From Clostridiales bacterium Firm_11 (GTDB lineage Bacteria; Bacillota; Clostridia; Christensenellales; Aristaeellaceae), in NCBI GenBank assembly GCA_001604105.1, contig LVAQ01000004.1, positions 62,001 to 126,000 of the forward strand: 64,000 nt of DNA. Direction: 5' to 3'. The notes beneath the pieces are model-generated. The model made no database searches and had not been told where the DNA came from. It saw only the letters and a list, made by a program, of their open reading frames with translations. Positions 18,049 through 26,192 of the stretch are shown one piece after another (the first letter of the stretch is position 1; every line of letters begins with the position of its first letter). Position numbers and translations under genes: made by a program.

Positions 18049-19464
18049 TTAGGAGCGGCTTGCGATATCATCCGCCACGACCATGCCGGTTACGCTGGCC
18101 TGCATGAGCCCGCGCGTGATGCCTGCGCCATCGCCGATGGTATACAGGCCTTCAATGGCTGTTTCCAGGTTATTGTTGACCAGCACCTTGCTGGAGTAGA
18201 ATTTAACTTCCACCCCATAGAGCAGGGTGTTTTGGCTGTATAAACCGGGCGCAAGGTGGTCAAAGGCACGCAATGCTTCAATGATACTGGTCATGTGCCG
18301 CGCGGGCAGCACAAAGCTCAAATCCCCGGGTACGGCTGTTGATAGCGTGGGCAGGGTGGTGCTTTTCTTGAGGCGGCTCGCATCCGTGCGACGCCCCTTG
18401 AGCAAATCCCCCAGACGCTGAACCATGATGGGCCCGCCGGTTAGCATGTTGCCAAGCTGCGCGATGTACCGGCCGTATTCGATGGGCTGGTTGAACGGCT
18501 CGGTAAAGGAAGTGCTCACCAGCAGGGCGAAATTGGTGTTGCCGGTGCGCTTTTGCGGGTCTTCATAGCTATGGCCGTTCACCACCGCGATGCCGCCTTC
18601 GTAATGCTCCTGGCTTACCTCGCCGCCCGGGTTCATGCAGAACGTGCGCACCTTGTTTTCATACGTATCGCTGTAGTAGACCAGCTTTGCCTCGTAGAGG
18701 TCACGCGTGAGGCCGTCCATGATGGCGTTGGGCACTTCGACGCGAACGCCGATGTCCACCTCATTGTTTTTAGTGCGCAAACCCAGCTTGCTCACCGCTT
18801 CGCTGAGCCACTGCGCGCCGCCGCGCCCCGGTGCGGCCACCACATAGGGCGCTGTCGCCACAAAGCCTTCCCCGCGTTTAGGCTGGATGCGCACCCCTTT
18901 CACGCGCCCGTCCTCCACCAGGATATCCTGTGCGGTGGTCAGCTCCATAAAGGTTGTGTGCGTATTAGAAATCAGGTGATCATGCATGGCGCCCAACACA
19001 GGGCCGGCGTTCTCTGTGCCCAGGTGGCGCACGGGGCAGGGCACAAGACGGATGTTATGCCGGCTGGCTTGATAGGCGATCTCCTCCACACGGCGGTCAT
19101 CGCGGCCATGCACAACGGGGCTTGCGCCAAAACGCAGGTAAATGGAATCCGCACGCTGGATGTACTCCATGGCGCGCTTGTGCCCCAGATAATCGCTGAT
19201 CTGTCCGCCAACTTCGTCGGACAGGCTCAGCTTACCATCGCTGAAAGCGCCCGCGCCTGCCCAGCCGTGGACGATGCCGCAGGGGTTACAATGGACACAC
19301 ACGCCGTTTATGCGCGCAGGGCAGGTGCGGTTTTTGATGGCGCGCCCGGTATCGACAATCAGCACACGGCTTTCGGGATTACGCTCGGTCATTTCCAGCG
19401 CGGTAAAGATGCCCGCGGGACCCGCGCCGATGATGATTACGTCATAAGAATGGTTTTGCTTCAT
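18049..19464 (-). CDS. FAD-dependent dehydrogenase (COG2509-type flavoprotein)
   Basis: A 471-residue flavoprotein. The N-terminal Rossmann motif DVIIIGAGPAGIFTALEM binds FAD, a second nucleotide segment is VVAAPGRGGAQW, and the C-terminal GDGAGITRGLMQASVTG closes the flavin site. A cysteine-rich stretch near residue 60 (CPARINGVCVHCNPCGIVHG) precedes GAGAFSDGKLSLS, a signature of this uncharacterised dehydrogenase family, common in anaerobes. The substrate is not known. AGGAG about 8 bases upstream supports the start at 19464. It lies 58 bases after trpS and may be read from the same transcript. Confidence 0.85.
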   Translation of the reverse strand: MKQNHSYDVIIIGAGPAGIFTALEMTERNPESRVLIVDTGRAIKNRTCPARINGVCVHCNPCGIVHGWAGAGAFSDGKLSLSDEVGGQISDYLGHKRAMEYIQRADSIYLRFGASPVVHGRDDRRVEEIAYQASRHNIRLVPCPVRHLGTENAGPVLGAMHDHLISNTHTTFMELTTAQDILVEDGRVKGVRIQPKRGEGFVATAPYVVAAPGRGGAQWLSEAVSKLGLRTKNNEVDIGVRVEVPNAIMDGLTRDLYEAKLVYYSDTYENKVRTFCMNPGGEVSQEHYEGGIAVVNGHSYEDPQKRTGNTNFALLVSTSFTEPFNQPIEYGRYIAQLGNMLTGGPIMVQRLGDLLKGRRTDASRLKKSTTLPTLSTAVPGDLSFVLPARHMTSIIEALRAFDHLAPGLYSQNTLLYGVEVKFYSSKVLVNNNLETAIEGLYTIGDGAGITRGLMQASVTGMVVADDIASRS

Positions 19465-19522
19465 GAGGTAGCTCCTTTGCGGGTAGAGGGGGTGGCGCGG
19501 CAAGGGATGCGGCGCGTATGCA

Positions 19523-20545
19523 TCAGGCTTTACCATGCGGCGCAAAGCCTACTTTGCGCTTGACTTTATCCAGCGTACGGTTAGCGCGGCGGGCAGCCGC
19601 CTGCGCACCTTCATCCAGAATGCCCTGTAAGGTAGCTTTATCCGCGATGATGCGCGCGTATTCCGCCTGGATGGGGGCAAGGGTCTCAATGATGGCATCG
19701 GCTGCGCGGGTTTTTAGGCCGCCATACCCCTCGCCTTGCAGGCTATCGGTCACGCTTTCGAGCGGTTCATCCATCAGAACGCTGATGATCGAGAGCAGGT
19801 TGCTTACGCCGGGCTTCTCTTCCGCATCAAAACGGATGCTCGCGTCACTATCGGTTACGGCGCGCTTAACCTTGCGCCGCACAACCTCGGGGCTGTCCAA
19901 AAGCGAGATGTACGTATCCTCTGGGTCAGATTTGCTCATTTTGCGGGTAGGTTCCTGCAAGCTCATCACGCGGCTGCCCACTTTGCCGATGTAGGCCTCC
20001 GGCACCACAAAGCTTTGCCCGTACTGGCTGTTGAAACGCTGGGCAATGTCGCGTGTGATTTCCAGATGCTGCTTTTGATCCGCGCCCACGGGCACCAGAT
20101 CGGTTTGGTAGAGCAGGATATCCGCGGCCATAAGTACAGGATAGGTGAACAGCCCCGCGTTGATGTTATCATGATGCTTGGCGCTTTTCTCCTTGAACTG
20201 CGTCATGCGGGAAAGTTCTCCCATGTAGGTGACACAGTTGAGGATCCACGCCAACTCCGCATGGGCGCTTACATGACTCTGGCAGAAAATCAGGCTTTTT
20301 TTGGGGTCAAGCCCAACGGCCAGGTACATGGCCGCCAGTGACAGGCAGCGCGCGCGAAGTTCCGCCGCGTTCTGCTTAACGGTGATGGCGTGCATATCCA
20401 CCACGCAATAGATGCAATCGTATGCGTCTTCCAGCAGCTTGAAATTGCGAAGCGCGCCGATGTAGTTACCCAGCGTGAGCACGCCGGAGGGTTGGATGCC
20501 GGAGAAGATGATCTTTTTTGGGCTGGTATGCGTTTCGGCCTGCAT
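19523..20545 (-). CDS. trpS: Tryptophanyl-tRNA synthetase
   Basis: Charges tRNA(Trp) with tryptophan. The 340-residue protein has class I synthetase motifs: the HIGH-equivalent PSGVLTLGNYIGA near residues 19-31, where the usual HLGN reads TLGN, and KMSKS near residue 200. The VPVGADQKQHLEITRDIA block is diagnostic of TrpRS. GGAGGA upstream fixes the start at 20545; an upstream in-frame ATG at 20593 lies before the ribosome site. I see no T-box leader in the 77 bases before the gene. Confidence 0.97.
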   Translation of the reverse strand: MQAETHTSPKKIIFSGIQPSGVLTLGNYIGALRNFKLLEDAYDCIYCVVDMHAITVKQNAAELRARCLSLAAMYLAVGLDPKKSLIFCQSHVSAHAELAWILNCVTYMGELSRMTQFKEKSAKHHDNINAGLFTYPVLMAADILLYQTDLVPVGADQKQHLEITRDIAQRFNSQYGQSFVVPEAYIGKVGSRVMSLQEPTRKMSKSDPEDTYISLLDSPEVVRRKVKRAVTDSDASIRFDAEEKPGVSNLLSIISVLMDEPLESVTDSLQGEGYGGLKTRAADAIIETLAPIQAEYARIIADKATLQGILDEGAQAAARRANRTLDKVKRKVGFAPHGKA

Positions 20546-20622
20546 GGGGGTTGCTCCTCCTTTATATGCGCCCTGCGGCGTAGGTGGCCGCAAAGGGGCG
20601 CGGCGTGCGCATCGGCACGTTT

Positions 20623-21183
20623 TCAGCGGTTTGGGTATTCCGAGGCGAGGATGGCGTAGGCCATGTAATCACACAGGCCTTGATTATTGCGGTCTGCCTG
20701 GCGCATGGTGCCTTCATACTTCATGCCGCAATGCATCATTACCTTGCCGCTGCCCGGGTTGCGGGGGTCGTGGCGCGAATCGATGCGGTTGGCTTTAACC
20801 TCCTCAAAAAAGAAGCGGATCAACGCGCCCAGCGCCTCGGTGGTGATGCCCTGTCCCCACCACTTTTTGCCGATGCAATAGCCGATGTGCACGGAATCCA
20901 CTTTTTCATCCATGTGCACCACCGAAATACTGCCGATGGGCTCGCCCACAGCATTGGGCACGATGGCCCATTGGTACCAGGTGGGCTCACTGTAACGGGC
21001 AACCCAATCCGCCAGTACGGCTTGGGATATGGCGATGCTTTCATGCGTTGGCCAGGTGAGGTATTTGGTTACTTCGGAGTCGTTTGCCCAGTTGTGGTAT
21101 ACGGCCTGGGCGTCCGCCATGGTAAAGGGTCGCAGTATGAGCCGCTCTGTGGTCAAGACCTGCGTACCCAAGTGTTTCATCAT
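20623..21183 (-). CDS. GNAT-family N-acetyltransferase (RimJ/RimL type)
   Basis: A 186-residue acetyl-CoA-dependent acyltransferase. The order is typical of RimJ/RimL: TERLILRPF, then WAIVPNAVGEPIGSISV, then the CoA-binding IGYCIGKKWWGQGITTEAL and the C-terminal GYEGTMRQ-like ending KYEGTMRQ. Substrates of this family range from ribosomal protein N-termini to amino sugars. It is the last gene of the surface-glycan run and might acetylate a sugar made there, but it could equally be unrelated. The start uses the first of two adjacent ATGs, with AGGAG 10 bases upstream. Confidence 0.85.
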   Translation of the reverse strand: MMKHLGTQVLTTERLILRPFTMADAQAVYHNWANDSEVTKYLTWPTHESIAISQAVLADWVARYSEPTWYQWAIVPNAVGEPIGSISVVHMDEKVDSVHIGYCIGKKWWGQGITTEALGALIRFFFEEVKANRIDSRHDPRNPGSGKVMMHCGMKYEGTMRQADRNNQGLCDYMAYAILASEYPNR

Positions 21184-21206
21184 GTTGCGCGTGCTCCTTT
21201 CAGCAG

Positions 21207-21545
21207 TCACAGGATCAGGGTTACGATAATGCCCAGTACAATGAGCACGTTACCGATGAGTTTACGCGGGGTAATGCGCTCTTGTAAATACAACGCACCC
21301 AGTACCATCACATACAGAAAGCCGGATGCTTCCAATACGCTTGCGATGGTTAAATCCAGCGTCTGCAAGGCATATACGTTTGCCAGCATACACCCGAAAA
21401 ACAACGCGTAAGCAAGCAGCACCAACGGGTTTACATAAAACCGAAAGCCGGTGTGCGCGGGATGATCCGCCGCTTTTTTCAGCAGCAGCTGAGAAACCGC
21501 CGCAACCAGCGGAGTTACCAGATAGATGAGTACGCCGCTAGTCAC
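21207..21545 (-). CDS. Half-size SMR/EamA-like membrane protein (ArnE/ArnF-like), second of pair
   Basis: A 112-residue protein made of four hydrophobic helices, with the helix-4 pattern ITPRKLIGNVLIVLGIIVTL typical of the small multidrug resistance/EamA half-unit. It starts with GTG at 21545, overlapping the stop of the similar 129-residue upstream gene by 8 bases. Two such half proteins encoded together, beside a polyprenyl-phosphate glycosyltransferase, recall ArnE-ArnF, which flips lipid-linked aminoarabinose. I infer flippase function from size and context; sequence alone would also fit a drug or metabolite exporter. Confidence 0.75.
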   Translation of the reverse strand: MTSGVLIYLVTPLVAAVSQLLLKKAADHPAHTGFRFYVNPLVLLAYALFFGCMLANVYALQTLDLTIASVLEASGFLYVMVLGALYLQERITPRKLIGNVLIVLGIIVTLIL

Positions 21546-21927
21546 GCGCGCTCACCACGAGCCATACTCCGGCCAGCACCAACAGGATGCCGGCCGCCTT
21601 TCCCCAGGTGAGCTGTTCGCCCAGCAGAACTATGCCAAACAGATACGTCCATAGTGTGCATACTGCCTTATTGCTGTAAGCAAAACTGAGCGGCATGCGC
21701 TTGAGCGTCTGCTGCCACAGCATGGCATAGACGACCAGCGAGAAGAATTCCAAGCCAAGGAAGATGAACGCTTCGGTGTTCTGCTGCACCGCAAAGTGGA
21801 GCCCTGCGTATTTGCCCAGCAGGCTTATGATCGCGTAGAGAAAAAGCGTGCCGTGCAGGAGCAGGAAATCCCGCAAAGGCACGTGGGATGGCGCGACGGG
21901 GGCGTTAGCGATGGGAATGGGTTTCAT
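21538..21927 (-). CDS. Half-size SMR/EamA-like membrane protein (ArnE/ArnF-like), first of pair
   Basis: A 129-residue four-helix membrane protein. A short Pro/Ala-rich N-terminal tail is followed by hydrophobic segments LLHGTLFLYAIISLLGKYAG, FIFLGLEFFSLVVYAMLW, the SFAYSNKAVCTLWTYLFG helix and the terminal GKAAGILLVLAGVWLVVSA. The pattern is one half of an EamA transporter, so a heterodimer with the next gene would rebuild the usual eight-to-ten-helix unit. GGAGG lies 11 bases before the ATG. It sits 98 bases after the GNAT-like gene in the leftward glycan operon. Confidence 0.75.
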   Translation of the reverse strand: MKPIPIANAPVAPSHVPLRDFLLLHGTLFLYAIISLLGKYAGLHFAVQQNTEAFIFLGLEFFSLVVYAMLWQQTLKRMPLSFAYSNKAVCTLWTYLFGIVLLGEQLTWGKAAGILLVLAGVWLVVSARD

Positions 21928-22025
21928 GCGTGTGCGTACCTCCAGTCGGGGTGAGGATGCCTGATGGCTGCGCGCATTTGGGTTGATGCGTGTTGGCTAC
22001 GGCGGCGGGTAAGCGGTGAGCGCGC

Positions 22026-22781
22026 CTACGCGTTAGGGCGTAAGGCGGGCACATGCTTCACATACGTGTAGAGCGTATCGGTAATGGTCGCGCCCGCGTT
22101 CACATACACGCGCAGTACCTTGGCGTTGTTGCTCACGATGGTGCTGGCAAGCCGCGCGCAATCCTGTAAAAAGCAGGTGTCCAGCGTCTTTTTGTGAAGC
22201 AGCGCGCCCATGCCGCGGTCACGCTCTTCATCATACAACCCCATGAGCACGGGGTCAACCGTTTGCGCATCCACCCGCACAATTACGAAAAACCCGATGG
22301 GCTTGTCCTTTTGCATGACTTCAAAGAGTTTACCGCCTTCGCCGAGCATCTGCCGCAACCAGTTTGCGTAGCGCGTGCCGGATTGCGCCGTGGTAAAAGC
22401 GGGGTCGATGCTCACGCGATCACTCTTGAAAACGCCGCTGCGGATGCGTGCATACACGCGCTGGCGATCGGCTTCCTCCGTGCGCTCCACCACCGAAAGA
22501 CCCCGGTCAAAACGGGCGATTTCCGGCGGCACGCGGTAGGCATCGCGGCGGATGGCAACGTGGAACACCATCTCCACCAGCGTATAGCCAAGTTTTGGCA
22601 GGCCAAAGAGCAAGGCGGGGCAGTTGACAGGCGTTTTGACCACGATGTACTGGGCGCCTGCGGCTAGCAGTTGTGCTTCTTCTTTCGCAAACGCCTCGGG
22701 GGTTTCGCTTCCGTCCAGGGTAACCTCATAGGCGTCCACGGCCAGGTTTTGCTGTTCCCAGGCGGCATGCACGGTATTCAC
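22026..22781 (-). CDS. GNAT-like acyltransferase of the glycan cluster
   Basis: A 251-residue soluble protein. The C-terminal half has GNAT features: a strand KPIGFFVIVRVDAQ, a loop LYDEERDRGMGALLHKKTLD in the place of the CoA-binding loop, and a final strand STIVSNNAKVLRVYVNAGA. The N-terminal half resembles the paired domain of sugar amine acyltransferases such as WecD. Its ATG overlaps the stop of the glycosyltransferase gene by four bases, so the two are coupled. Probable role: attaching the acyl group prepared by the ACP/LuxE module to the lipid-linked sugar; this is inference. Exact family membership is uncertain. Confidence 0.65.
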   Translation of the reverse strand: MNTVHAAWEQQNLAVDAYEVTLDGSETPEAFAKEEAQLLAAGAQYIVVKTPVNCPALLFGLPKLGYTLVEMVFHVAIRRDAYRVPPEIARFDRGLSVVERTEEADRQRVYARIRSGVFKSDRVSIDPAFTTAQSGTRYANWLRQMLGEGGKLFEVMQKDKPIGFFVIVRVDAQTVDPVLMGLYDEERDRGMGALLHKKTLDTCFLQDCARLASTIVSNNAKVLRVYVNAGATITDTLYTYVKHVPALRPNA

Positions 22782-23743
22782 GGGCGGGGTTCCTCCTTCC
22801 CCTGCGCGCGGCGGTCAATCACGTTGCGCACCACATACTGCGGGCAGCGGTTGATGCTCAGGTAGATGCGGCCGATGTACTCGCCCACAACGCCGATAAG
22901 CGCGATGATGACGCCCCCCAGCACCAGCATCAGCGCGATGGTGCTTGACCATCCCGCTTCAATGCTTGGGTCAAACAGCTTGCGAAGCACGGTGATCAGC
23001 GCAAACACAAACCCAAATACCGCCGTAAGCCAGCCAAGGTAATTGGCAAAGCGCAAAGGCTTAATGGAAAACGCCGTAACACCGTTCGCCCACAGGGAGA
23101 TGAGCTTTTTCAGGCTGTAGCCGCTCTGCCCCGCTTTGCGTGCCCTGTGCGTGACGGGTACATTGGCATAGGTGCTCACGCTTTGGAACAAAAGCCCGGT
23201 CACGTAGGGGAAGGGGTTGGGGTATTGCAGCGCCGCGTCCACCACGAAGCGTTGGCAGGCAAAATAGCTGTTTACCTGTAACGCTTTGGGTTGCCCAAAA
23301 AAGAAATGGTTGCAGGCCGCGTTGAAACGGCTGCCCAGGTTGCGCAGGAGATGATGCTCGCGCTTATCATACGCGGCATAGACGATGTCATACCCCTCCT
23401 GCACCTTGTCGATCAGCTTGAAGCATTCGCCGGCGGGGGTCTGTCCATCATCATCCAGACAGATGACGATATCGCCCCGCACATGGGAAAAACCTGCCAT
23501 GATGGCGCTATGCTGACCGAAATTGCGGCTCAGGTTGACAAACACGATCTGCGGATAGCGCTCGCACAGCGCGGTAATCACCCCCGCCACATGATCAGGG
23601 CTGCCATCGTTGACCAGCACGATTTCATGATCAAATGCATCGGCACGGTTTTGGACGGTAGCGTCGATTTCCATCACGACGCTTTCGATGGTGCCCGCGC
23701 TGCGGTAGCACGGCACTACAAAGGAGAGCAAAGGCTTTGCCAT
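22778..23743 (-). CDS. Polyprenyl-phosphate glycosyltransferase (GT2, DPM1/ArnC/GtrB type)
   Basis: A 321-residue family 2 glycosyltransferase. The catalytic domain begins SFVVPCYRSAGTIESVV, with the nucleotide-binding VLVNDGSPD, the NFGQHSAIMAGF segment and the metal-binding CLDDDGQTP. Two C-terminal membrane helices (WLTAVFGFVFALITVL and a second ending in GVVGEYIGRIY) are characteristic of enzymes that load a sugar onto undecaprenyl phosphate on the cytoplasmic face. Known relatives are ArnC, GtrB and CsbB. Neighbouring half-SMR proteins could flip the product, and DUF6056 proteins could use it outside. The donor sugar cannot be read from sequence. Confidence 0.9.
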   Translation of the reverse strand: MAKPLLSFVVPCYRSAGTIESVVMEIDATVQNRADAFDHEIVLVNDGSPDHVAGVITALCERYPQIVFVNLSRNFGQHSAIMAGFSHVRGDIVICLDDDGQTPAGECFKLIDKVQEGYDIVYAAYDKREHHLLRNLGSRFNAACNHFFFGQPKALQVNSYFACQRFVVDAALQYPNPFPYVTGLLFQSVSTYANVPVTHRARKAGQSGYSLKKLISLWANGVTAFSIKPLRFANYLGWLTAVFGFVFALITVLRKLFDPSIEAGWSSTIALMLVLGGVIIALIGVVGEYIGRIYLSINRCPQYVVRNVIDRRAQGKEEPRP

Positions 23744-23782
23744 GATACACCTCTTAACATGTTCTATCTTGCACGCTGGTTA

Positions 23783-25135
23783 TCAACTAAGGGTGATGCG
23801 CCGGGAAAGGGTCTGGATGAGGTCATAGCCGTCCCACACGAGGGAAAAATCCATCGTATGCCCCACAGCCGTCACGCGATCCACCCCGCGTACGCCCGTT
23901 GCCAGCAACAAATCGTAAACGGCCTGCGGCGATACCCCTAAAGCGGATATCGTCTGCGTTCGCGCGGTCAGCAGCGGTGTTAGTGGGTCAAGGGTCTGCG
24001 CGGCATATTCCAGAAAACAGCCGCCTGCGCAGCGGAAGTCCAGTACGGGGAGCGTAAGTGCATCCAATGAGATGCGAACAGCAAGGTTATCGGGCATGGG
24101 CAGTAGCTTTGCGCCCGGCAGGGTAAGCGCCGCGCGGTAGAGCGCCACGCGCTTATCCACCGCAGTGACGGGCTCCACGGGGTAGCGCGGGGAGGCATAA
24201 GCATGCACGGCATCCCAGAAGCGTTTTTGCGCGGCGAGCAGCGTTTCACCCGCGCCCAGCCAATAGACCAAACGCGGCGTGGTGCAGGCGTTTTGATCAA
24301 ACAGGTAGGTATCGTTGTAAAAACCCTGCGCCATGGTGGCCAGCGAAGGCGCATCCATGGCGGCAACATAGGCCGCGTCGCAAAGCAAGAGGGACCAGCG
24401 ATCCGCAAAGGCCATATCAACCGCGCGCGGGGGGAGGGGGGCTTCCCGCACCCGCCGGATGGTTTCATCCCCGCCCCAGATGATCCGTACATCGCACAGG
24501 CGGCTGAAAACCTCTGTTACATCCTGTCGCTCGCGCGGGTAGGTGATCACGTTTACGTAGGGGGTAAGCGCCTTGTGCGCGCCCGCCAGCTGCAAGCGCA
24601 TAGCCTCACAGGTGATGCGTACCTGTTCAAACGCATGGCTGGAAGCCTTAACCACGCTGGCGTTGCCCGCAAGCAGCGCGGCGGCCAGCGAATAGGCGAA
24701 ATTCATGGGCACGTTGCTGGGCGCGATATGGAAGGCAAGCCCGCGCCCAAGCCTGCCTTGCCCTTGCGCATAGGGCGAAGCCAGCTGCGTAAGGTTTGCG
24801 CGCCTGCAAAAGAACGCGAAGGTGGTTACGTCCGGGTAGGCTTTTGCACGTGGATCGCGCAGCAACGCCGCGGATACATCCGTAAGGAAGGCGGTCACCA
24901 TTGGATGGAAAGGGGTCAGCGCGGGTGCCGCGGCGGCTTGCCGGGGATCTGCAAGCCCGCAGTAACCATGCAGCGGCAAATCCGAAGTGGAGCCCGTGTC
25001 AGGCTCGGCCAGTTCAGGCAGGGGTTGAGCGACTGTACCAGCGCCCGCAACGGCGTTTTGGGTTGTTGGGGTGTCGCTTTCAGGCGTATGGGTATCACGC
25101 GCGGTAGCGTCATCGATGCTGCTCATACGTATCAC
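23783..25135 (-). CDS. LuxC-like acyl-thioester reductase
   Basis: A 450-residue protein of the LuxC family, NADPH-dependent reductases that convert a thioester-bound acyl group to aldehyde. The Rossmann region has FHIAPSNVPMNFAYSLAAALLAGNASVVKASSH and the nucleophilic cysteine lies in FDQNACTTPRLVYW. About 65 N-terminal residues are a Thr/Ala/Pro-rich extension not seen in classical LuxC. The start is GTG at 25135 behind AAGGGG, or ATG at 25126; both overlap the end of the luxE-like gene. Bacterial luminescence genes luxAB are absent, so the aldehyde serves another purpose, probably a glycan acyl-derived group. Confidence 0.88.
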   Translation of the reverse strand: MIRMSSIDDATARDTHTPESDTPTTQNAVAGAGTVAQPLPELAEPDTGSTSDLPLHGYCGLADPRQAAAAPALTPFHPMVTAFLTDVSAALLRDPRAKAYPDVTTFAFFCRRANLTQLASPYAQGQGRLGRGLAFHIAPSNVPMNFAYSLAAALLAGNASVVKASSHAFEQVRITCEAMRLQLAGAHKALTPYVNVITYPRERQDVTEVFSRLCDVRIIWGGDETIRRVREAPLPPRAVDMAFADRWSLLLCDAAYVAAMDAPSLATMAQGFYNDTYLFDQNACTTPRLVYWLGAGETLLAAQKRFWDAVHAYASPRYPVEPVTAVDKRVALYRAALTLPGAKLLPMPDNLAVRISLDALTLPVLDFRCAGGCFLEYAAQTLDPLTPLLTARTQTISALGVSPQAVYDLLLATGVRGVDRVTAVGHTMDFSLVWDGYDLIQTLSRRITLS

Positions 25136-26192
25136 TGCACCCCCTTACCTCGGCGCGTTGAACACGCCCAAGCACCTCAAAATACTTGCCTTTGCGGCCG
25201 CATGGGCAATCGTCCTCGCCCAGCAGGCGGCCTTCATCCTCGGTGAGCAACGCATGCCCCGGATAGCTGCGCGGCAGAACGCTCACAACTTCGATGAGCC
25301 CTGTTTCTCCCACGGCCGCAAGCGAGAAATCCTTCGCGCGGCGGATGAGCACATCCGCCCAAACCGGGGTATGCAGGTGACCATGCTCGCATTCCACATA
25401 GATGGTGCCGGTCTGCTCGACCATGCCGTAATAATCCAGAATTCGTGGCACACCGCATACCTTTTGAAGCGTGTCGCGGAACACATCATGGCTTACAGCT
25501 TCTGCGGCGAGTTTCTTCCAGCCGCCGCCGTGCAAAAGCGTACCTTGCGGGATGGAAAGCGTTACGCCCTGACGCAGCAGCGCCTGCACAAAATGCTGCC
25601 ATACCATATAGGTAAAGCCGAACAAAAAGATCGGTTCGCCTTCGTGCTTGGCCAGAAAGGTTTTCAGGCCGTCGATATCCAGCTGCATCGCTTCATCCAT
25701 GGCATAGAACTTATCCCGGCCGAACATGCTGAAGCCAAGTATCCCCGCCCCGCGCGCGGAGAACATGCTACGGTTTTTGATCACTGCGGCGGTGTCCAGG
25801 ATGATCATGGGCAAACGCGCCCCGCCCAGTATGCTTTCCATGGTTTTTGCGAGCACCTTGCTTTGCAGCGTGGCAGTTTCCACATCTAAAAAGATGCGGC
25901 TCACCTGCTGCCCAGTGGTACCGCTGCTGGTCATAGTCTTATGCAATGCTTCAGGCGGCACGGATGAAAGCGCATACTCCTTGAACAGCCGCACGGGCAG
26001 CGGCGGCACCTGCGCCACCGCCGTGAGGGCGTTTGGCTGCGTGCCCGTAGCGGCCAGCATGGCGGCGTAGGGGGCGCAGTGTTGCGCATGGTGTGTGCAC
26101 AACGCGGCAAGCTCTGAGGTCAGGAACGCTTGCTTTTGTTCGGCGGCAAGGCCGTACGGGGGCAAAGCGAGCAGCGCCGTGTGGTCAATCAT
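25110..26192 (-). CDS. LuxE-like acyl-protein synthetase
   Basis: A 360-residue adenylating enzyme. LuxE activates a carboxylic acid with ATP and carries it on a C-terminal cysteine before passing it to LuxC. The AMP-forming signature is MTSSGTTGQQVSRI, the GMVEQTGTIYVEC segment matches the family, and a cysteine lies ten residues from the end in EVRGCSDTY, at the expected acyl-acceptor place. The start ATG at 26192 overlaps the stop of the acyl-AMP ligase gene by 8 bases. Clustering with LuxC, an acyl carrier protein and a second ligase suggests a dedicated acyl-transfer line. Confidence 0.88.
   Translation of the reverse strand: MIDHTALLALPPYGLAAEQKQAFLTSELAALCTHHAQHCAPYAAMLAATGTQPNALTAVAQVPPLPVRLFKEYALSSVPPEALHKTMTSSGTTGQQVSRIFLDVETATLQSKVLAKTMESILGGARLPMIILDTAAVIKNRSMFSARGAGILGFSMFGRDKFYAMDEAMQLDIDGLKTFLAKHEGEPIFLFGFTYMVWQHFVQALLRQGVTLSIPQGTLLHGGGWKKLAAEAVSHDVFRDTLQKVCGVPRILDYYGMVEQTGTIYVECEHGHLHTPVWADVLIRRAKDFSLAAVGETGLIEVVSVLPRSYPGHALLTEDEGRLLGEDDCPCGRKGKYFEVLGRVQRAEVRGCSDTYEQHR

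Noticed and set aside
18553..19563. Plus-strand frame opposite the FAD dehydrogenase
   Set aside because: His/Ala/Arg-rich antisense shadow without motif or ribosome site.
23783..26192. Bioluminescence operon
   Set aside because: luxA and luxB are absent and the flanking genes are glycosyltransferase and flippase genes.
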